Positions 9,401 through 19,387 of a DNA stretch of 26,990 nucleotides are shown piece after piece. The notes below the pieces were generated by a model. That model was not told the DNA's origin, ran no database searches, and saw nothing but the letters and a program-made list of their open reading frames with translations. Origin of the DNA: Saccoglossus kowalevskii (lineage: Eukaryota > Hemichordata > Enteropneusta > Harrimaniidae); the NCBI RefSeq assembly GCF_000003605.2, contig NW_003123424.1, forward strand, positions 88,245 through 115,234, read 5' to 3'. Numbering within the stretch: position 1 is the stretch's first letter; each line of letters begins with the position of its first letter. Position numbers and translations under genes: made by a program.

Positions 9401-12400
9401 CACTGACACAAATATTCTTTTGCCTTTAATCTTGTTTTTGTTTAAAGTGAAATAAGATCCTGATATTTAAAATGATTGTGTACATCAGATGCAATCTCCC
9501 AGGCAGAGTTCTATTCCACGAATATATCTCTGCCACCACGCGATCTTATGCTTGTCGTTGATTTATCGATGCGTCACAGTGGCACTACTTTCAAAGACGC
9601 CCAACAAAACATTGCCACGCAAGTGTTCGATTTTCGAACCAAACGAAAGCGTACGCGTTGTTTGTAGATTCTGGCTGTTTTTAAAGTGAGAGTCTCATTT
9701 TTTTACTTTCCGTAACACAAACGGTGTGACAGTAGGACGATTTACTCGTTAATACCCCTACGTGCAATCGTTTCTTTATATTTCTTCGTCTGGCAATCGA
9801 CAAGGCGGTCACTTTGATGAACCGAGTAACACCTTAGTAACCGTTATTCCGCGATGAAATTATTTTCTTTTGTAAATTATATAACTAATTCACCGTTTTC
9901 AGTATGTTTACGAAAAAATCATTATCAGCAATCGATAACATATTTTAAAACTTGTTTACTAGGATGAAGAAATCAACACGAGAGCCCTCTAATAACAAAA
10001 ATACGCAAATGATACGCGTAGTAAAAGTCTTGTGGTGTTTCACCACAAAATGGCGGTGTGTGGTGGCAGAGATACTTTCGGTGATCTAACCGCAAGGAAC
10101 TCTGGGAAGGAGAATGCATCAGATGATGATGTATGTAAATCGATATGTATCTTAGTTCCAGTGAACACCTGTTGATAATAAACCACATTCATTGTACCGC
10201 CGTCCCATCCATGCTGATAACACTGCCTCACATTCCAAAGTTGTATGGACATACTACTCAAAGTAATCAATTGTATTATACAAGTTTGATAACATTGGCA
10301 AGACATATTATCTTAGGATTATAGTAATCTTATAAGGTATAGCTATATTTTATTAACGTTTCTCTGTAAATTTGTTGTTTCAAGTACAAAGTATGGGAAG
10401 TATAGTTTTTGGTTGCCATCAGCGTAAAACACATCCTCCATTGAACTTTTCCTCATTCATGTTATGTTTACATAAATCCTTTAATTATATGAATAAGGAA
10501 ACAAGTTGTTTTTAGTTTACCTTGTTACTTCATGCAAGAGTTTTTTTGACTTATTTTCAATTATTACAACTGTAACTTGTAAACCTACTAACACTGCAAT
10601 CTACTAAACACAGCTGTCAATGTCATTTGCTTATCTTGCTTATATATGAAGAATGTGGCGTGATCTCATGCATATGCAAATACAGTACCTGGTAGCGGCC
10701 GACATAATTCATACACTATTTTGCGTTTCTACTCATATTGCAGGTTTTATTAGCTACATTTTGTCTTCAACTTTTCAACCCATGATCAGCCTATATAATA
10801 AAGGCTCGGCGGTGACTCTTTTGATAAAGTAACAAGTGATAAGATAAGTTTATGATGGCTATTTTACAATGGACAGTGTGAACACAGGTCACAGTTCAGA
10901 AAACATACCAATGATATTTTACTATTTTTTTACTAATTTAATTCCCTGCAACTTTTGCAATTGTTTGATGTGCAATATTATTTTTTCAATGACCTTACTT
11001 TGTGTGCGTCTACCAACCACGAGTCATCAGATGTACTATTGCAACTCACTAGTTTTATCACCTTTATTTTAGCCTTGAGTGAAGTATGTACTACACTCAC
11101 ACAATGTCAAACAAAGGTCACACATATTACACCTTACAAAACATTTAATATTTTGTAACAACATTTCTGTGGATGACATTGGTATAACTGACATTTACAA
11201 GTAAAATCATTTTACCAAATCATATTTATTTATATATGTATTTTCTGTTTGAAATAATATGTGCTATTAAAACGTTGAAAAAATTGAAAAATTGCCTAAT
11301 AAGCAAAAATTGAAAGGGAACATCTGCTGCAGTACAAATCCTCTTAACAAATACCACTATGCTTATGTATTTTTCTATAATTTCTTTGTTAATATAAACC
11401 AAATAATTTTCCATTGCCTACAAGTTTCAATCATAATATTAAAAATTAAATTTGGAAAAATAACTTCATTTTGTAAAAAGTGACCAAGTTAACTTTGATT
11501 TTAACAAGGAACAGATAAATCTAAAAAAAAATGTTTGGGTTTATTTCACTGAATTTTGACATTTCAAGCAATATTTGTTCCAAAGAAACAAGATGACAAG
11601 ACTCAGACACCCACTAATAGCCCTGTAGACAAATTAGAATCCTGATTTTAATATGGTACCTATTAAAACATTACTGTGATCAGCAGACTGGTAACAAGCT
11701 GGACAAATAAGCTGTTGTCAATTCTTATGTGGTTTTATTAAATTTGTGAAATGTGCATTGAAATTCAGGGAGAAGTAAAATTGATATATTTTTAAAATTA
11801 TGAATTATTTATTTTAATGTAAGATTGTCTTCTAATCGGTGTGCAGGTAAAGTGTCAAAAGTTGAATCAATGGTAGTACATGACATATGTTATCAATGTA
11901 TGTTGCACGTAGCTTGGATGAAGGATGAGCAATGTCTACAAAACCACAGTGTAATCTCATAAGGTTGAGTGATGTCATACAGATTGATGAGGTCAATTAA
12001 CTGTGTCACCTGTGGTCACATAGTGGAAGACTCTGGAGTACACTATCTTCTTAAATAGTGCCAATGAAGAACGGTTGGGGCTTACAGTGGCAGTCTGGCA
12101 ATGGTTCCACCAAATATATATTTGTGTAGAAATATAATTTACACAATTACTCCCAAAAATTACATAATTACAATTATTTATTTTGTAATAATCACTGTCT
12201 CAGAAATATAATTTACACAATTACTCCCACAAATTACATAATTACAATTATTTATTTTGTAATAATCACTGTCTCAGAAATATAATTTACACAATTACTC
12301 CCACAAATTACATAATTACAATTATTTATTTTGTAATAATCACTGTCTCAAAGATGCCAATAATGTGCATGTAAACTACAATAGTATTTCTTCATCTCAG

Positions 12401-13466
12401 ATTATAATAATACATTTTTTAGACGCTGCATAAAATCTTTTGACAATTTACTTCAAAATAGTGATCCAGAACCTCGTAACCATTGTGACACTGATGTCAG
12501 TTTTCTCCTATTGTACTGTCAGTTTAAAGTGACAGCTCAGTCTTATCTGTTTTTTTTTTGTTTTTTTGCATGAATCATTTAATTTGTACAAATAATAGCA
12601 TTCTGATAAATGTGTGCATTTCAACACATCCTCAGTTATCTCAGTCTTCATCACTTTATCACTGTCAGAACAAATAATAAAGTTCTTTTGGTAGAGTTTT
12701 AAGTAAATACATTGATGTAGACAGTGCCTGGAGATAGCACCCGTACACACGGCATATCGGAAAATTCACACGACACCAATGAGACATCAATTGTAAAAAT
12801 ACAGATATAGGTAACTTTTCTAATCTAAATGGATCTGTTTAACATTAACACAGATGAAGTGCTCAGACATGATGTTACAGATTGTATATTCTTTTTATTA
12901 TGCATACACACCCTAATAATTGACCACAATGTCAAGTTTGCAATGTCAGCACTATTTAGTATCAGAAAAAGAGTCAAAGTCATTTTGCAAGGTCAAATGT
13001 CAGACATATGCTTCCCATAATGCAACACTACAGTCACAAGGCATGTACCATGACAATTATTGTCTCTCTTCATTAAATGAGAGCTTGGCAGGTAAGACAT
13101 TGACTAATGTGAAGGCAGTTTGTCGCCTATGACCTACAAAATGTACACTGAATGAATGAAACTTGCATTGTATTCAGATCATGGGGCAAGCATACATTAG
13201 CTTGCATGGAATACAGAGTACAGGGCCAACAAGACGTCCTGTACAAGATGAGTCAATTTGGCAAAGTATTCATTATTACAGGGCCGACATAATATATAAG
13301 TCTTACCTTCATCACACAAATAGGCATAGAATCTTTCAGCTCTCAATATCAGAAGCAGGGAACTCCACCCAAGAAGAACAGCGGAGAAAAAAAGATTCTC
13401 TATAATAACATTAGTTATTAGCAACCAATATCTTCTCTGCTGTGCTATAAACAATGTTGGTGCCAT
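3289..13466 (-). CDS. SLC43A1/2-like: SLC43-family amino-acid transporter (LAT3/LAT4-like), 11 coding exons plus one alternative
   Basis: A 12-TM major facilitator related to SLC43A1/SLC43A2, plasma-membrane sodium-independent uniporters of neutral amino acids such as Leu, Ile, Val, Phe and Met (family knowledge). Hand-joined exons give 619 residues, against about 560-570 for vertebrate LAT3/LAT4. Seen in the translation: the N-terminal MAPTL and 'SAVLLGW' of TM1 (about 15-41); an extracellular loop with four N-glycosylation sequons (N59, N70, N76, N86); TM2, then the MFS A-motif G-x3-D-x2-G-x-R-x2-R at 126-138; TM3-TM4 from the alternative exon; TM5-TM6 (about 195-244); a loop, then TM7 (about 322-347) and TM8 (363-388); a 72-residue Ser/Lys/Glu-rich linker (391-462); TM9-TM12 (463-575) with '[15 protein letters not shown]'-like family sequence in TM11; and a 44-residue cytosolic tail. 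Exon phases agree throughout. The SLC43 assignment is firm, the exact paralogue and substrate are inferred. Confidence 0.93.
3900..4262. mobile_element. pearl/Helentron-like non-autonomous element in intron 10
   Basis: Two diverged core units of about 157 bp start near 3921 and 4078; both carry AGATATCATC and an 'AAATGAACAAATCT' block. They are followed by a GAC/GACGG microsatellite-like run (about 4188-4211) and a small AAGC-TCC-GCTT hairpin at about 4227-4237. Tandem core repeats, then an ACGG-type microsatellite, then a terminal hairpin is the layout described for pearl elements of molluscs and for Helentron-associated elements. Boundaries are approximate and the class is inferred from architecture. 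Confidence 0.5.
4356..4479 (-). CDS. SLC43A1/2-like: SLC43-like exon 10
   Basis: The acceptor is TTTGTTCCAG and the donor TAT|GTAAGT. It is 124 nt, phase 2 to 0. It codes residues 513-554: a short loop, TM11 with '[14 protein letters not shown]', and an extracellular 'GPLNQDPFY' before TM12. Confidence 0.93.
4620..4693 (-). CDS. SLC43A1/2-like: SLC43-like exon 9
   Basis: The acceptor is GTTTTCTTTCAG and the donor GTAAGT at 4614-4619. It is 74 nt, phase 0 to 2. It codes residues 489-512, TM10, with the family sequence 'TFVLHTI-x-RGF-x-HSA'. Confidence 0.92.
4904..5283 (-). CDS. SLC43A1/2-like: SLC43-like exon 8
   Basis: The acceptor is TTTTCAATTCACAG and the donor CAG|GTAAGC. At 380 nt it is the longest exon, phase 1 to 0. 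It codes residues 362-488: TM8 ('[13 protein letters not shown]-x-IMDW', a LAT3-like signature), a 72-residue Ser/Lys/Glu/Asp-rich cytosolic linker (391-462) that appears longer than in vertebrate LAT3, the conserved 'KIQKL-x-N' just before TM9, and TM9. Confidence 0.93.
5564..5742 (-). CDS. SLC43A1/2-like: SLC43-like exon 7
   Basis: The acceptor is a T-rich tract ending TTTACAG and the donor GTAGGT at 5558-5563. It is 179 nt, phase 2 to 1. It codes residues 302-361: TM7 with 'FLWSL' and '[10 protein letters not shown]', a well-kept SLC43 signature, then an acidic extracellular segment (TDDDPN). Confidence 0.93.
6103..6231 (-). CDS. SLC43A1/2-like: SLC43-like exon 6
   Basis: The acceptor is CTCTTTCAG and the donor AAA|GTAAGT. 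It is 129 nt, phase 2 to 2. It codes residues 259-301, a basic hydrophilic stretch of the central cytosolic loop. '[11 protein letters not shown]' and 'VGRRLS' resemble the corresponding loop of LAT3. Confidence 0.92.
6576..6709 (-). CDS. SLC43A1/2-like: SLC43-like exon 5
   Basis: The acceptor is CTCATTTTTCAG and the donor GG|GTAAG. It is 134 nt, phase 0 to 2. It codes residues 215-258, mainly TM6, followed by an acidic segment (PDPDDESF) that opens the long intracellular loop between the two MFS halves. Confidence 0.92.
6958..7050 (-). CDS. SLC43A1/2-like: SLC43-like exon 4
   Basis: The acceptor is CCGTATTCTTAG and the donor GTATGT at 6952-6957. It is 93 nt, phase 0 to 0. It codes residues 184-214 with the family's 'NLFG-x-x-RST' loop and 'GSYASSAI' in TM5, both typical of SLC43 proteins. 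Confidence 0.93.
8004..8130 (-). CDS. SLC43A1/2-like: SLC43-like exon 3b (alternative TM3-TM4 exon, distal)
   Basis: The acceptor is TTTTTTGTATTTTCAG and the donor CAG|GTATAA (GTATAA at 7998-8003). It is 127 nt, phase 2 in and phase 0 out. It completes the same Cys142 and adds 42 residues, one more than exon 3a, with a one-residue insertion in the TM3-TM4 loop. It keeps the LNG-x-GGI pattern known from vertebrate SLC43A1/A2. It has no stop or broken splice site, so it looks functional. Joining 3a to 3b would shift the frame and reach a TGA after 15 codons. Confidence 0.9.
8340..8413. repeat. short GTGAGTGCATTAT repeat in the intron between exons 3a and 3b
   Basis: About four degenerate 13-15 bp copies of a GTGAGTGCATTAT motif lie in the 296-bp intron that separates the two alternative exons, ending roughly 15 nt past the exon 3a donor. 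A GCATGC palindrome at 8408-8413 gives the transcript a GCAUG, the core site bound by RBFOX splicing factors. A splicing role is inference only. Confidence 0.5.
8427..8550 (-). CDS. SLC43A1/2-like: SLC43-like exon 3a (alternative TM3-TM4 exon, proximal)
   Basis: The acceptor is TTTTCCACTTGCAG and the donor CAG|GTATGG (GTATGG at 8421-8426). It is 124 nt, phase 2 in and phase 0 out. It completes Cys142 and adds 41 residues covering TM3 and TM4, with 'LILAF', 'LLFPAV' and 'GIGGI'. It is homologous to exon 3b (about 23 of 41 positions identical). It carries LLGIGGI where 3b and vertebrate LAT3 have LNG-x-GGI, so it is the more diverged copy at that site. Confidence 0.92.
8771..9035 (-). CDS. SLC43A1/2-like: SLC43-like exon 2
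   Basis: The acceptor is TTTTCTCAAACAG and the donor is GTAGGT at 8765-8770. It is 265 nt long, entering at phase 1 and leaving at phase 2. It codes residues 54-141: the glycosylation-rich TM1-TM2 loop with four N-x-T sequons, TM2, and the MFS A-motif with the Asp and Arg residues (D130, R135, R138) that gate major facilitators. Confidence 0.93.
9483..10125. mobile_element. non-autonomous Mutator-like element with 9-bp target duplication
   Basis: The 9-mer CATCAGATG flanks the element on both sides as a direct repeat (9483-9491 and 10117-10125). The 625 bp between them begins and ends with inverted repeats: the outer 20 bases match with a few differences (CAATCTCCC... against CATTCTCCT..., then CAGAGTTC). 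About 30-45 bases further in, a perfect block TATCTCTGCCACCAC (9525-9539, complement at 10060-10074) recurs. TIRs of about 60 bp with a 9-bp duplication are typical of Mutator-like elements. The interior is CpG-richer than the surrounding intron and codes for nothing recognisable, so it is a MITE-like derivative. Confidence 0.7.
12128..12349. repeat. 74-bp tandem repeat, 3 units
   Basis: Units begin AGAAATATAATTTACAC at 12128, 12202 and 12276, a period of exactly 74 bp. Copies two and three are identical as far as can be read. The first has one difference (CCCAAAAATT for CCCACAAATT), which points to recent expansion. The unit is very AT-rich and includes TAATTACAATTA-like palindromic sequence. 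Confidence 0.95.
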
Positions 13467-13476
13467 TTTATATTCA
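13307..13476 (-). CDS. SLC43A1/2-like: SLC43-like exon 1 (first coding exon)
   Basis: The acceptor is a TTTTCCATTTCAG tract ending just above 13476. The ATG at 13464-13466 follows ten bases of 5' UTR and has a good context (A at -3, G at +4). The exon codes residues 1-53 plus one base (phase 1): the N-terminus and TM1. The donor is GTAAGA at 13301-13306. An in-frame ATG further up at 13532 would lie in the intron, so this start is preferred. Confidence 0.9.
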
Positions 13477-15103
13477 CTGAAATGGAAAATAATATTGTCA
13501 GTGTTGCCGTTGATTATTACAGTAGTTTCCATCTATACTTTAAACTTGCATTGTTTTGTTTTTATCAGGAAGTAAAAGAGTTGAATGATTTTTTTCAGGG
13601 AGTTGTCTGAAGTCACGATTATTTTTCGCTTTCCGGGAGGCTTTAGGTCTACAGGCTGCGTGTCAGAACGTACATTCCGAAACGGCCATCCCCCAAATAT
13701 GGTTTAGCCCAGCGACCAGTCAGTATAAATGGTGTTATTTGCGTCTTCTTTAACACAATCTACGAAGTTTGAATTACTCCATGGGGACCACTTAGGTTCG
13801 AAATCAAACAAACGCATACCAAAAAAACATAATTCAAAACTAAATATTCATGCGATATTCACGCGACCTGAAAGTCAAACCAAAAAGCTCCGTTTTCAAG
13901 TAATAATATATGTAGTAAGTAAAACATTTACAGAGACCAGATTTACAAATCGCATCCATACAGGACACTGTACGCGTAAATCACAACTGTTATTTTGAAT
14001 GTTAAAGTAGATAAAAACATACGTTTTATGATGTCACAGACGGGAACTACTGAATTTATCAGAAGGTCGTTGAACATGGACAAAGATTACTTATATTCAA
14101 TTGGTTGATTCGGATACCACATTCAAAGTTAAACTATTCTTACATTACGCACTCACAAATCTTCGGAAAGCTCATCTTTATTTCTGTTTTGCCTTTTTGG
14201 AGCGCTTTGTCCTGTGTCCTTGACATTGACGTTAATTTATCCTCTCAAAGTTAATTACGAAATTGGTGAACGAAATCACGTTGTTACAACCTAAATTCTC
14301 TCTTAATTTATACAAAATAAGTTTGAATGTGTTAAATACCTCGTTTCCAAACAGGGTTGTAAATCGCGGGTCACTCGGCGAACTACCTAATAGAGGCGTT
14401 TTTGCTTACTCAGGTTGTTTTATAACTCCATATTATAGCTCAGCCTATAAACGGTATTTCTATTCGGACAGTGGTAATTTTCGGTTAAAATAGGGGCATG
14501 AAAACCTAGGTTTATATCTTTGTTCACATTAGCACCATGGTGTCCCAATATCCATGGTTGTGTTAAACTTAAAATACTAAATATGGATTATAAACCGAGA
14601 CAGCAAAGCTAAACACGATGTGGTCGTATTCGTGTTTCTAGGTTTATTCAATCCTACGGTCCGGTCTTTTTATTCCATCGACTGAAGAGTCAAATTTACT
14701 TTCTTAGGATTCAGAAGCCGGACGAATGTGTGGGTGGGTTTCACGCGACCACATGACAAAGAGAACATTGAACTTAATTCTCATCTTCCACCCACGGACG
14801 TATGTCACATGGTGGACTGTTATGCTTCAAGAGGTTGTTTGTCGATTTTTTTCCCAATGACGCGATTTACTTCCGCCAATTAAAACAAAATTATTACAAA
14901 GAGCTTTCGCGCAAAAAATCTGTATTGTGGAATCAGAGGGAAAACATCGTTGTTGAAATAAAAACTTGGTTGTTAAATCTAACACTCCTTTCAAGTTATT
15001 TGTCCATATAGTCGACGCCGTAAAATGTGTTATATATAGAAAATTAAATTAAAAACAAAACAAAAACACAATTTTATAAAAGTAAAAGGTTTTCTATTTT
15101 AGA

Positions 15104-15199
<96 letters not shown>

Positions 15200-16824
15200 A
15201 ATATTCATGGAACAATGGATGACGTTGAAGGGGATATTATAAGTACATCGTACGACTTTTTTCGCATTCACTCGATGCCGATTGGCTGATCAGGCAGTTG
15301 TTTTTCCCAACCCTAGATGAAATAGAAACCGCTGCTGTTGCCATGGAACGGATACATTGAGGGGTGTGTCACAAACAGGCATGAACCGGTTATAAGCCTC
15401 GTGAATTATTAATCAACAGCTGATCAAAAAATTATCATGCTCGCAACAAAGACAGGACTGGCGGTCTATATAGCTTGATAGCTCGACATAATTGTCAGTG
15501 TTTCCCGCTATTTGGATTAAGTGTGTTATGATATCTACATATTCGTCAATTTTAAAAGGGCGCATTAATTTTCTTTGAACCTGGGACTTAACACAGACCA
15601 TATATCGTAAACAACATGCAACGTTTCTCACGATTGAGCGAATGAAAAGCTGTTGGCTTTTCCGTCATGTAACTTTCACCCCACCACTTTCACATTGACA
15701 TAAAAGGGCCAAGGTTATGATAATTTTAAGGGTTATGCTAACAATCCAGAATTCTGCATACCGTATATTGGTTTGGAATGAACACATACAATTAACGTAG
15801 AATTAATTTCTTACTATGAAGTTGGATTCATTCGCTTGAAACATCACCCACGCATTCATTCATACTCAGGCCGCTTTTGGATTTCGCAACTCGGCATATT
15901 TTTATTGCATCATCGCAATGAAACATGGTAGCGTTCATCTAGTAAATAATTCCCTCTAAAATTCTAAAAGGCTGGTTTAAATAATTGTAATGCAGCGTAT
16001 TATGTCTTGTCGCGATTGTGTTCAACTACGTTTCAAATAACCGCTCCTCTAGTTACACACAAGACAATGCGGAAAACAGCTGATTGTTCAAAAAAACATG
16101 ACTCATAGGCAATTTTTAAAGTTTATTTTTTCCAACAATATGATTCAGCGTTACTGTTGATGTATTCCAATGTTGTTGCATTTAGACTGTAGTCGTAATG
16201 TTATACTATGGTGTTGTTAAATCCTATCTTATCTTAATAATGAAAACACACTGTAAAATTCAATGATTTTATCATTGTCGGCTCGAAGACCTTTGCACAC
16301 CCAGACTGACTAACATTTTGTACAGAGACTACTATTAATGTAATACACACACTCTGACCGTCTAACGCATCGGGAAACTTCACTCATGTTGGCTTCAGTT
16401 CAAGCGCTCGCGTTTGACCACAGACCTATTAGGAATTCCCCTTGTGTCACTATCCACGTGTTTTGACAAAATACGTTAAAACAAAGAACAAATAAATTAT
16501 AATATTTTAAATTGTATATGACAAGCACGTTGCATATGCCGCATCTACCTTGAATGTAATTTGTTGTATCTTAATTGGCAATTTCATATATATTCCTATA
16601 TATGTATTATTAGTTACACTGGAAATTATTTAATTACCATGATTGGCAAATAATTTAAATAAAAAATAGCCAGTGACCAACTTCTACACGACTGTCATAT
16701 TGGCCTGACAGTAAAATGATACAAATGAAACAAAGACTGGGATCCCTTCTCGTGTAAAAATGAGTGCCAAAATTTAAGATAAAATATACTAGGACCGTTA
16801 GTAAAATATATAAAATAGACTCAC
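13477..16824 (-). other. probable 5' intron of the SLC43-like gene
   Basis: The acceptor at the top of exon 1 shows that the transcript continues upstream. Two strong donor-like sequences on the minus strand are candidates for its start: TCG|GTGAGT at 16819-16824 and CAG|GTAAAA near 17977. If the first is used, this span is intron. No coding exon was recognised in it. The part from 13600 to 14800 has noticeably more CpG than the coding introns, so an alternative promoter there is possible. Confidence 0.4.
15111..15197. repeat. (TA)n microsatellite
   Basis: An uninterrupted AT dinucleotide run of about 87 bp, some 43 repeats. The exact length is likely to be polymorphic or an assembly compromise. 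Confidence 0.97.
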
Positions 16825-17240
16825 CGATTTTGTTGTTTTTTTTGTGGAAAAAATCAGCGATCACTGTTAAAATATTATGCTAAACGCAGAATCTTGTCCT
16901 TGATGGTTCACAACAGAACGTTCCGTTCTCGCTCTCCGTCAGCCCGCGAGTGGATAGACTACGGAGCGAACAGCTGACTCTATCAGCTGACGAAATCCCC
17001 CAGCTGAGTAATGATTTATTCATGTATTCGACACGATTGGGGCGTGTCTCCATTGTTCGCCACTGAGTGTTGTTGGAACAGCCAATCATAGGCGGATTTT
17101 GTAAACGTGCTTTGTTTCTTCTTCCATCGTAGCTGCCACACAAGCCCCGAGATACGCCCATCCCCTCTCACCCCGACAATATATTGGTATCGTCCGACTT
17201 GTTTACCACTATTTTTCGGCAGAATGTAACTGTGTCTTCT
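16825..17240 (-). promoter_or_regulatory. candidate promoter / 5'-untranslated exon of the SLC43-like gene
   Basis: This segment lies just upstream (minus direction) of a strong donor TCG|GTGAGT and has more CpG and G+C than its surroundings. It holds three CAGCTG E-boxes (16971-16976, 16984-16989, 17001-17006), a 15-bp inverted repeat AGAACGTTCCGTTCT (16915-16929), and CCAAT boxes in both orientations (ATTGG near 17036, CCAAT near 17082). No TATA box is placed. That it is the start of this gene is inferred only from position and composition. Confidence 0.35.
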
Positions 17241-18850
17241 CAGTTAGAAGCTATTTTCTGACGATGATCTCACTAAAATGCAATTGTCTTTGTGTCGAAA
17301 TTGACATGTTTTGGTGAACGTCGCCTAGAATTAAATTGTGTATTTCAATGAGCATTCTAAGCGCAACAACCACAAAGATCATTAATGTGTAATACTGTTT
17401 AAAAAGAAAATGTGTATTTTTCTTCATATCAATTGTTATGTAATACAATATAGTTTTGACTTTTTGTGAAATTCGGCATGATGTCCTTGTAAAAAAACAA
17501 ACAAAAAAACCCAAAAAAACTATTCCTAGTAATTCAGTTAGCTCAGTTTAACAGCATTTTGTTTGATGTTATTTTACTACCCCGAATTCAAGAAGACACA
17601 AACTACCCCATCATAAACGAGTTTATGGGACTTAATCGATTATAAAACGTAACTATTACATGTCACGTTTAATGATATGTTGTTGATGCAAATTGTGGTC
17701 GCGTTATTGAATAGTCTGACGTTATATCCATGCAAACTTACAATAGAGTTGTGAACTGAACAAAAAACGCACCCACGTGAAAACAACCACGTAACAACGG
17801 TTATTTCAAAACCAGGTTACTTTCAGGCGACACATTGTGGTCGCACTTGTAGAAGGCCAATTTTACTTTGATCTGCGGCGTAATATAACATTCAGACCCT
17901 TGGAAAGGAACTCCCTGACGACGTGCACAATGCTTATATGCAAATGACTGATGTGACGTCATGAGCGTCAGTTTTACCTGGCAGGCGAGGTTTCGTGCAG
18001 CAATGTTTCGCCTGAATATTGGGGACCAAGTTGTTGCGAATACTTTATGAGGAAATAAAAAATCGAAAAGCCTTAGTCATCAAATATTTCATACTGCATT
18101 CAAAGTCGAGGCTTTACTCAGATGTAGGTCAATACGAGGCATACTCAAATATAGAATATAGGGGAAGGTCAATTTCAAAAATAATAAGTTAAAGTAGCAA
18201 CGTTTTCATTCAATATAAAATCAGGAGTTTTTTTAATAGTATTTATAAGCGCTGAAATGTGTACATGTGTTACGTGGACACTGCTGAATGTGGGCATGGA
18301 AGGGGGGGAGATGGTTAGGATGCTCGTAAAGGGGCGGGAGTTGTCAGGTCACATGGAATCGCCAGTTGTTTGCGTCGCGGATTTCATAGCACGGTCCTCA
18401 TTATGCTAATATTCAAGAGATACATTAGGAAATCCCATTCAATGCTAATGTCGTTGTTACTAATTATAATAATATTACCATGAATGTGAAATGTACTTAA
18501 CATTGTATACTTAACCATCTTGTACCACAGTCATCATGCACTACCACATATTTCGATCAATTGAAGAAGCCAAAACATTTATAATCGATTAAACAGCGAG
18601 AAGTTTAAAAAACGTCGGGGCGAAGTAAATCTAAAACAGCACTTGCTGTTATAACAGACCGAACATGGTCTAAAAAATGGACGGTATTCTTTTTGTAAGA
18701 CATCTGAGACGTCGCATGAGTATTACTGCACAACATGACGGAGATGTCACTCCAGTATTGTACTGTTCACATGTACATAGCCGCGTTAAGATATTGACAA
18801 CGGCAACGACATGATCTTAATAAACTTAGACTCGTGATCTAGTAGCTGTA
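17241..18850. other. intergenic stretch, no gene seen
   Basis: No supported exon was seen. The notable sites are an octamer ATGCAAAT (17938-17945) followed 8 bp later by a full CRE palindrome TGACGTCA (17954-17961), and a donor-like sequence on the minus strand near 17977. This makes it a second, weaker candidate for a distal promoter. Confidence 0.4.
17938..17961. promoter_or_regulatory. octamer plus CRE palindrome
   Basis: ATGCAAAT (POU-factor octamer) and TGACGTCA (CREB/ATF site) lie within 24 bp, upstream of the SLC43-like gene. Site identity is exact; function is not shown. Confidence 0.4.
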
Positions 18851-19033
18851 GGGCCGCCCATGGAGCTAAAAAAGAGACTGAACTGGTTTTAATCCTACTC
18901 GAGTCTTTTGTTTTAAGCTGATTATTCCTTTGTGTTTACGCGCCTTTCATGTCGATGACTTCTGCCGGCTGCCGTCACACTGATTATTCAGCAGTCTTCG
19001 CCTTTCGTCTTTTTTTTAGCTCCATGGGCCGCC
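18851..19033. mobile_element. MITE with 22-bp TIRs and TA target duplication
   Basis: The left terminus GGCCGCCCATGGAGCTAAAA (from 18852) and the right terminus (complement of 19012-19033) match over 22 bases with one difference. TA lies directly outside each end (18849-18850 and 19034-19035). The element is about 183 bp and non-coding. Short TIRs with a TA duplication are typical of Tc1/mariner-derived MITEs. Confidence 0.75.
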
Positions 19034-19387
19034 TAATACATTTTCATTGCAGGACAGTCACAATCTGATTTAATGTAGAAGGCTACTCAGAAATACAAAT
19101 TGTTTCCCGGGCAATAAGACTTAAGACAAGTTGGGGGTTACCAGTCTAATTGAAAAATGAAGGTTGTATTTTAGTTCCCAAAGGTAGTGGCCATTTTGTC
19201 AGTATTATAACGCTTTTAGGTACCTGTGGCAGAGATAATGTGTCATATCTTAAATTGTAGGTTGCTGAAAATATCATATATTGTTAACGTTGGGCGTCAT
19301 GTGATTTATGACCAACTTTCTCAAAAATTATGAGTAGGCCTTAAGTTATAACCGTCTATATGTACACTATAATATACAATCAGCACA

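Larger units (their letters stand above)
9036..13306 (-). other. intron 1 of the SLC43-like gene
   Basis: This is the largest coding-region intron (4.27 kb). Besides the two repeats listed separately (9483-10125 and 12128-12349), no exon-like ORF with splice sites and no RNA gene was recognised in 10126-12127 or 12350-13306. Short ORFs there have no recognisable composition or motifs. Confidence 0.75.

Noticed and set aside
13467-13532. In-frame upstream ATG at 13532 extending the SLC43 protein by 22 residues
   Set aside because: A good splice acceptor (TTTTCCATTTCAG) lies between it and the ATG at 13466, and related proteins begin MAPTL-like. The extension would be intron.
13780-13815. tRNA gene suggested by a B-box-like GGTTCGAAATC
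   Set aside because: No matching A box at the right distance and no cloverleaf could be drawn.
13729-14493. Plus-strand ORFs of 89 and 76 residues
   Set aside because: Random-looking composition, no domain or splice context. They lie in the likely 5' intron of the minus-strand gene.
16880-17161. 93-residue minus-strand ORF in the CpG-richer segment
   Set aside because: No recognisable motif or homologous feel, and composition explained by the local G+C. It is better read as promoter or untranslated exon.
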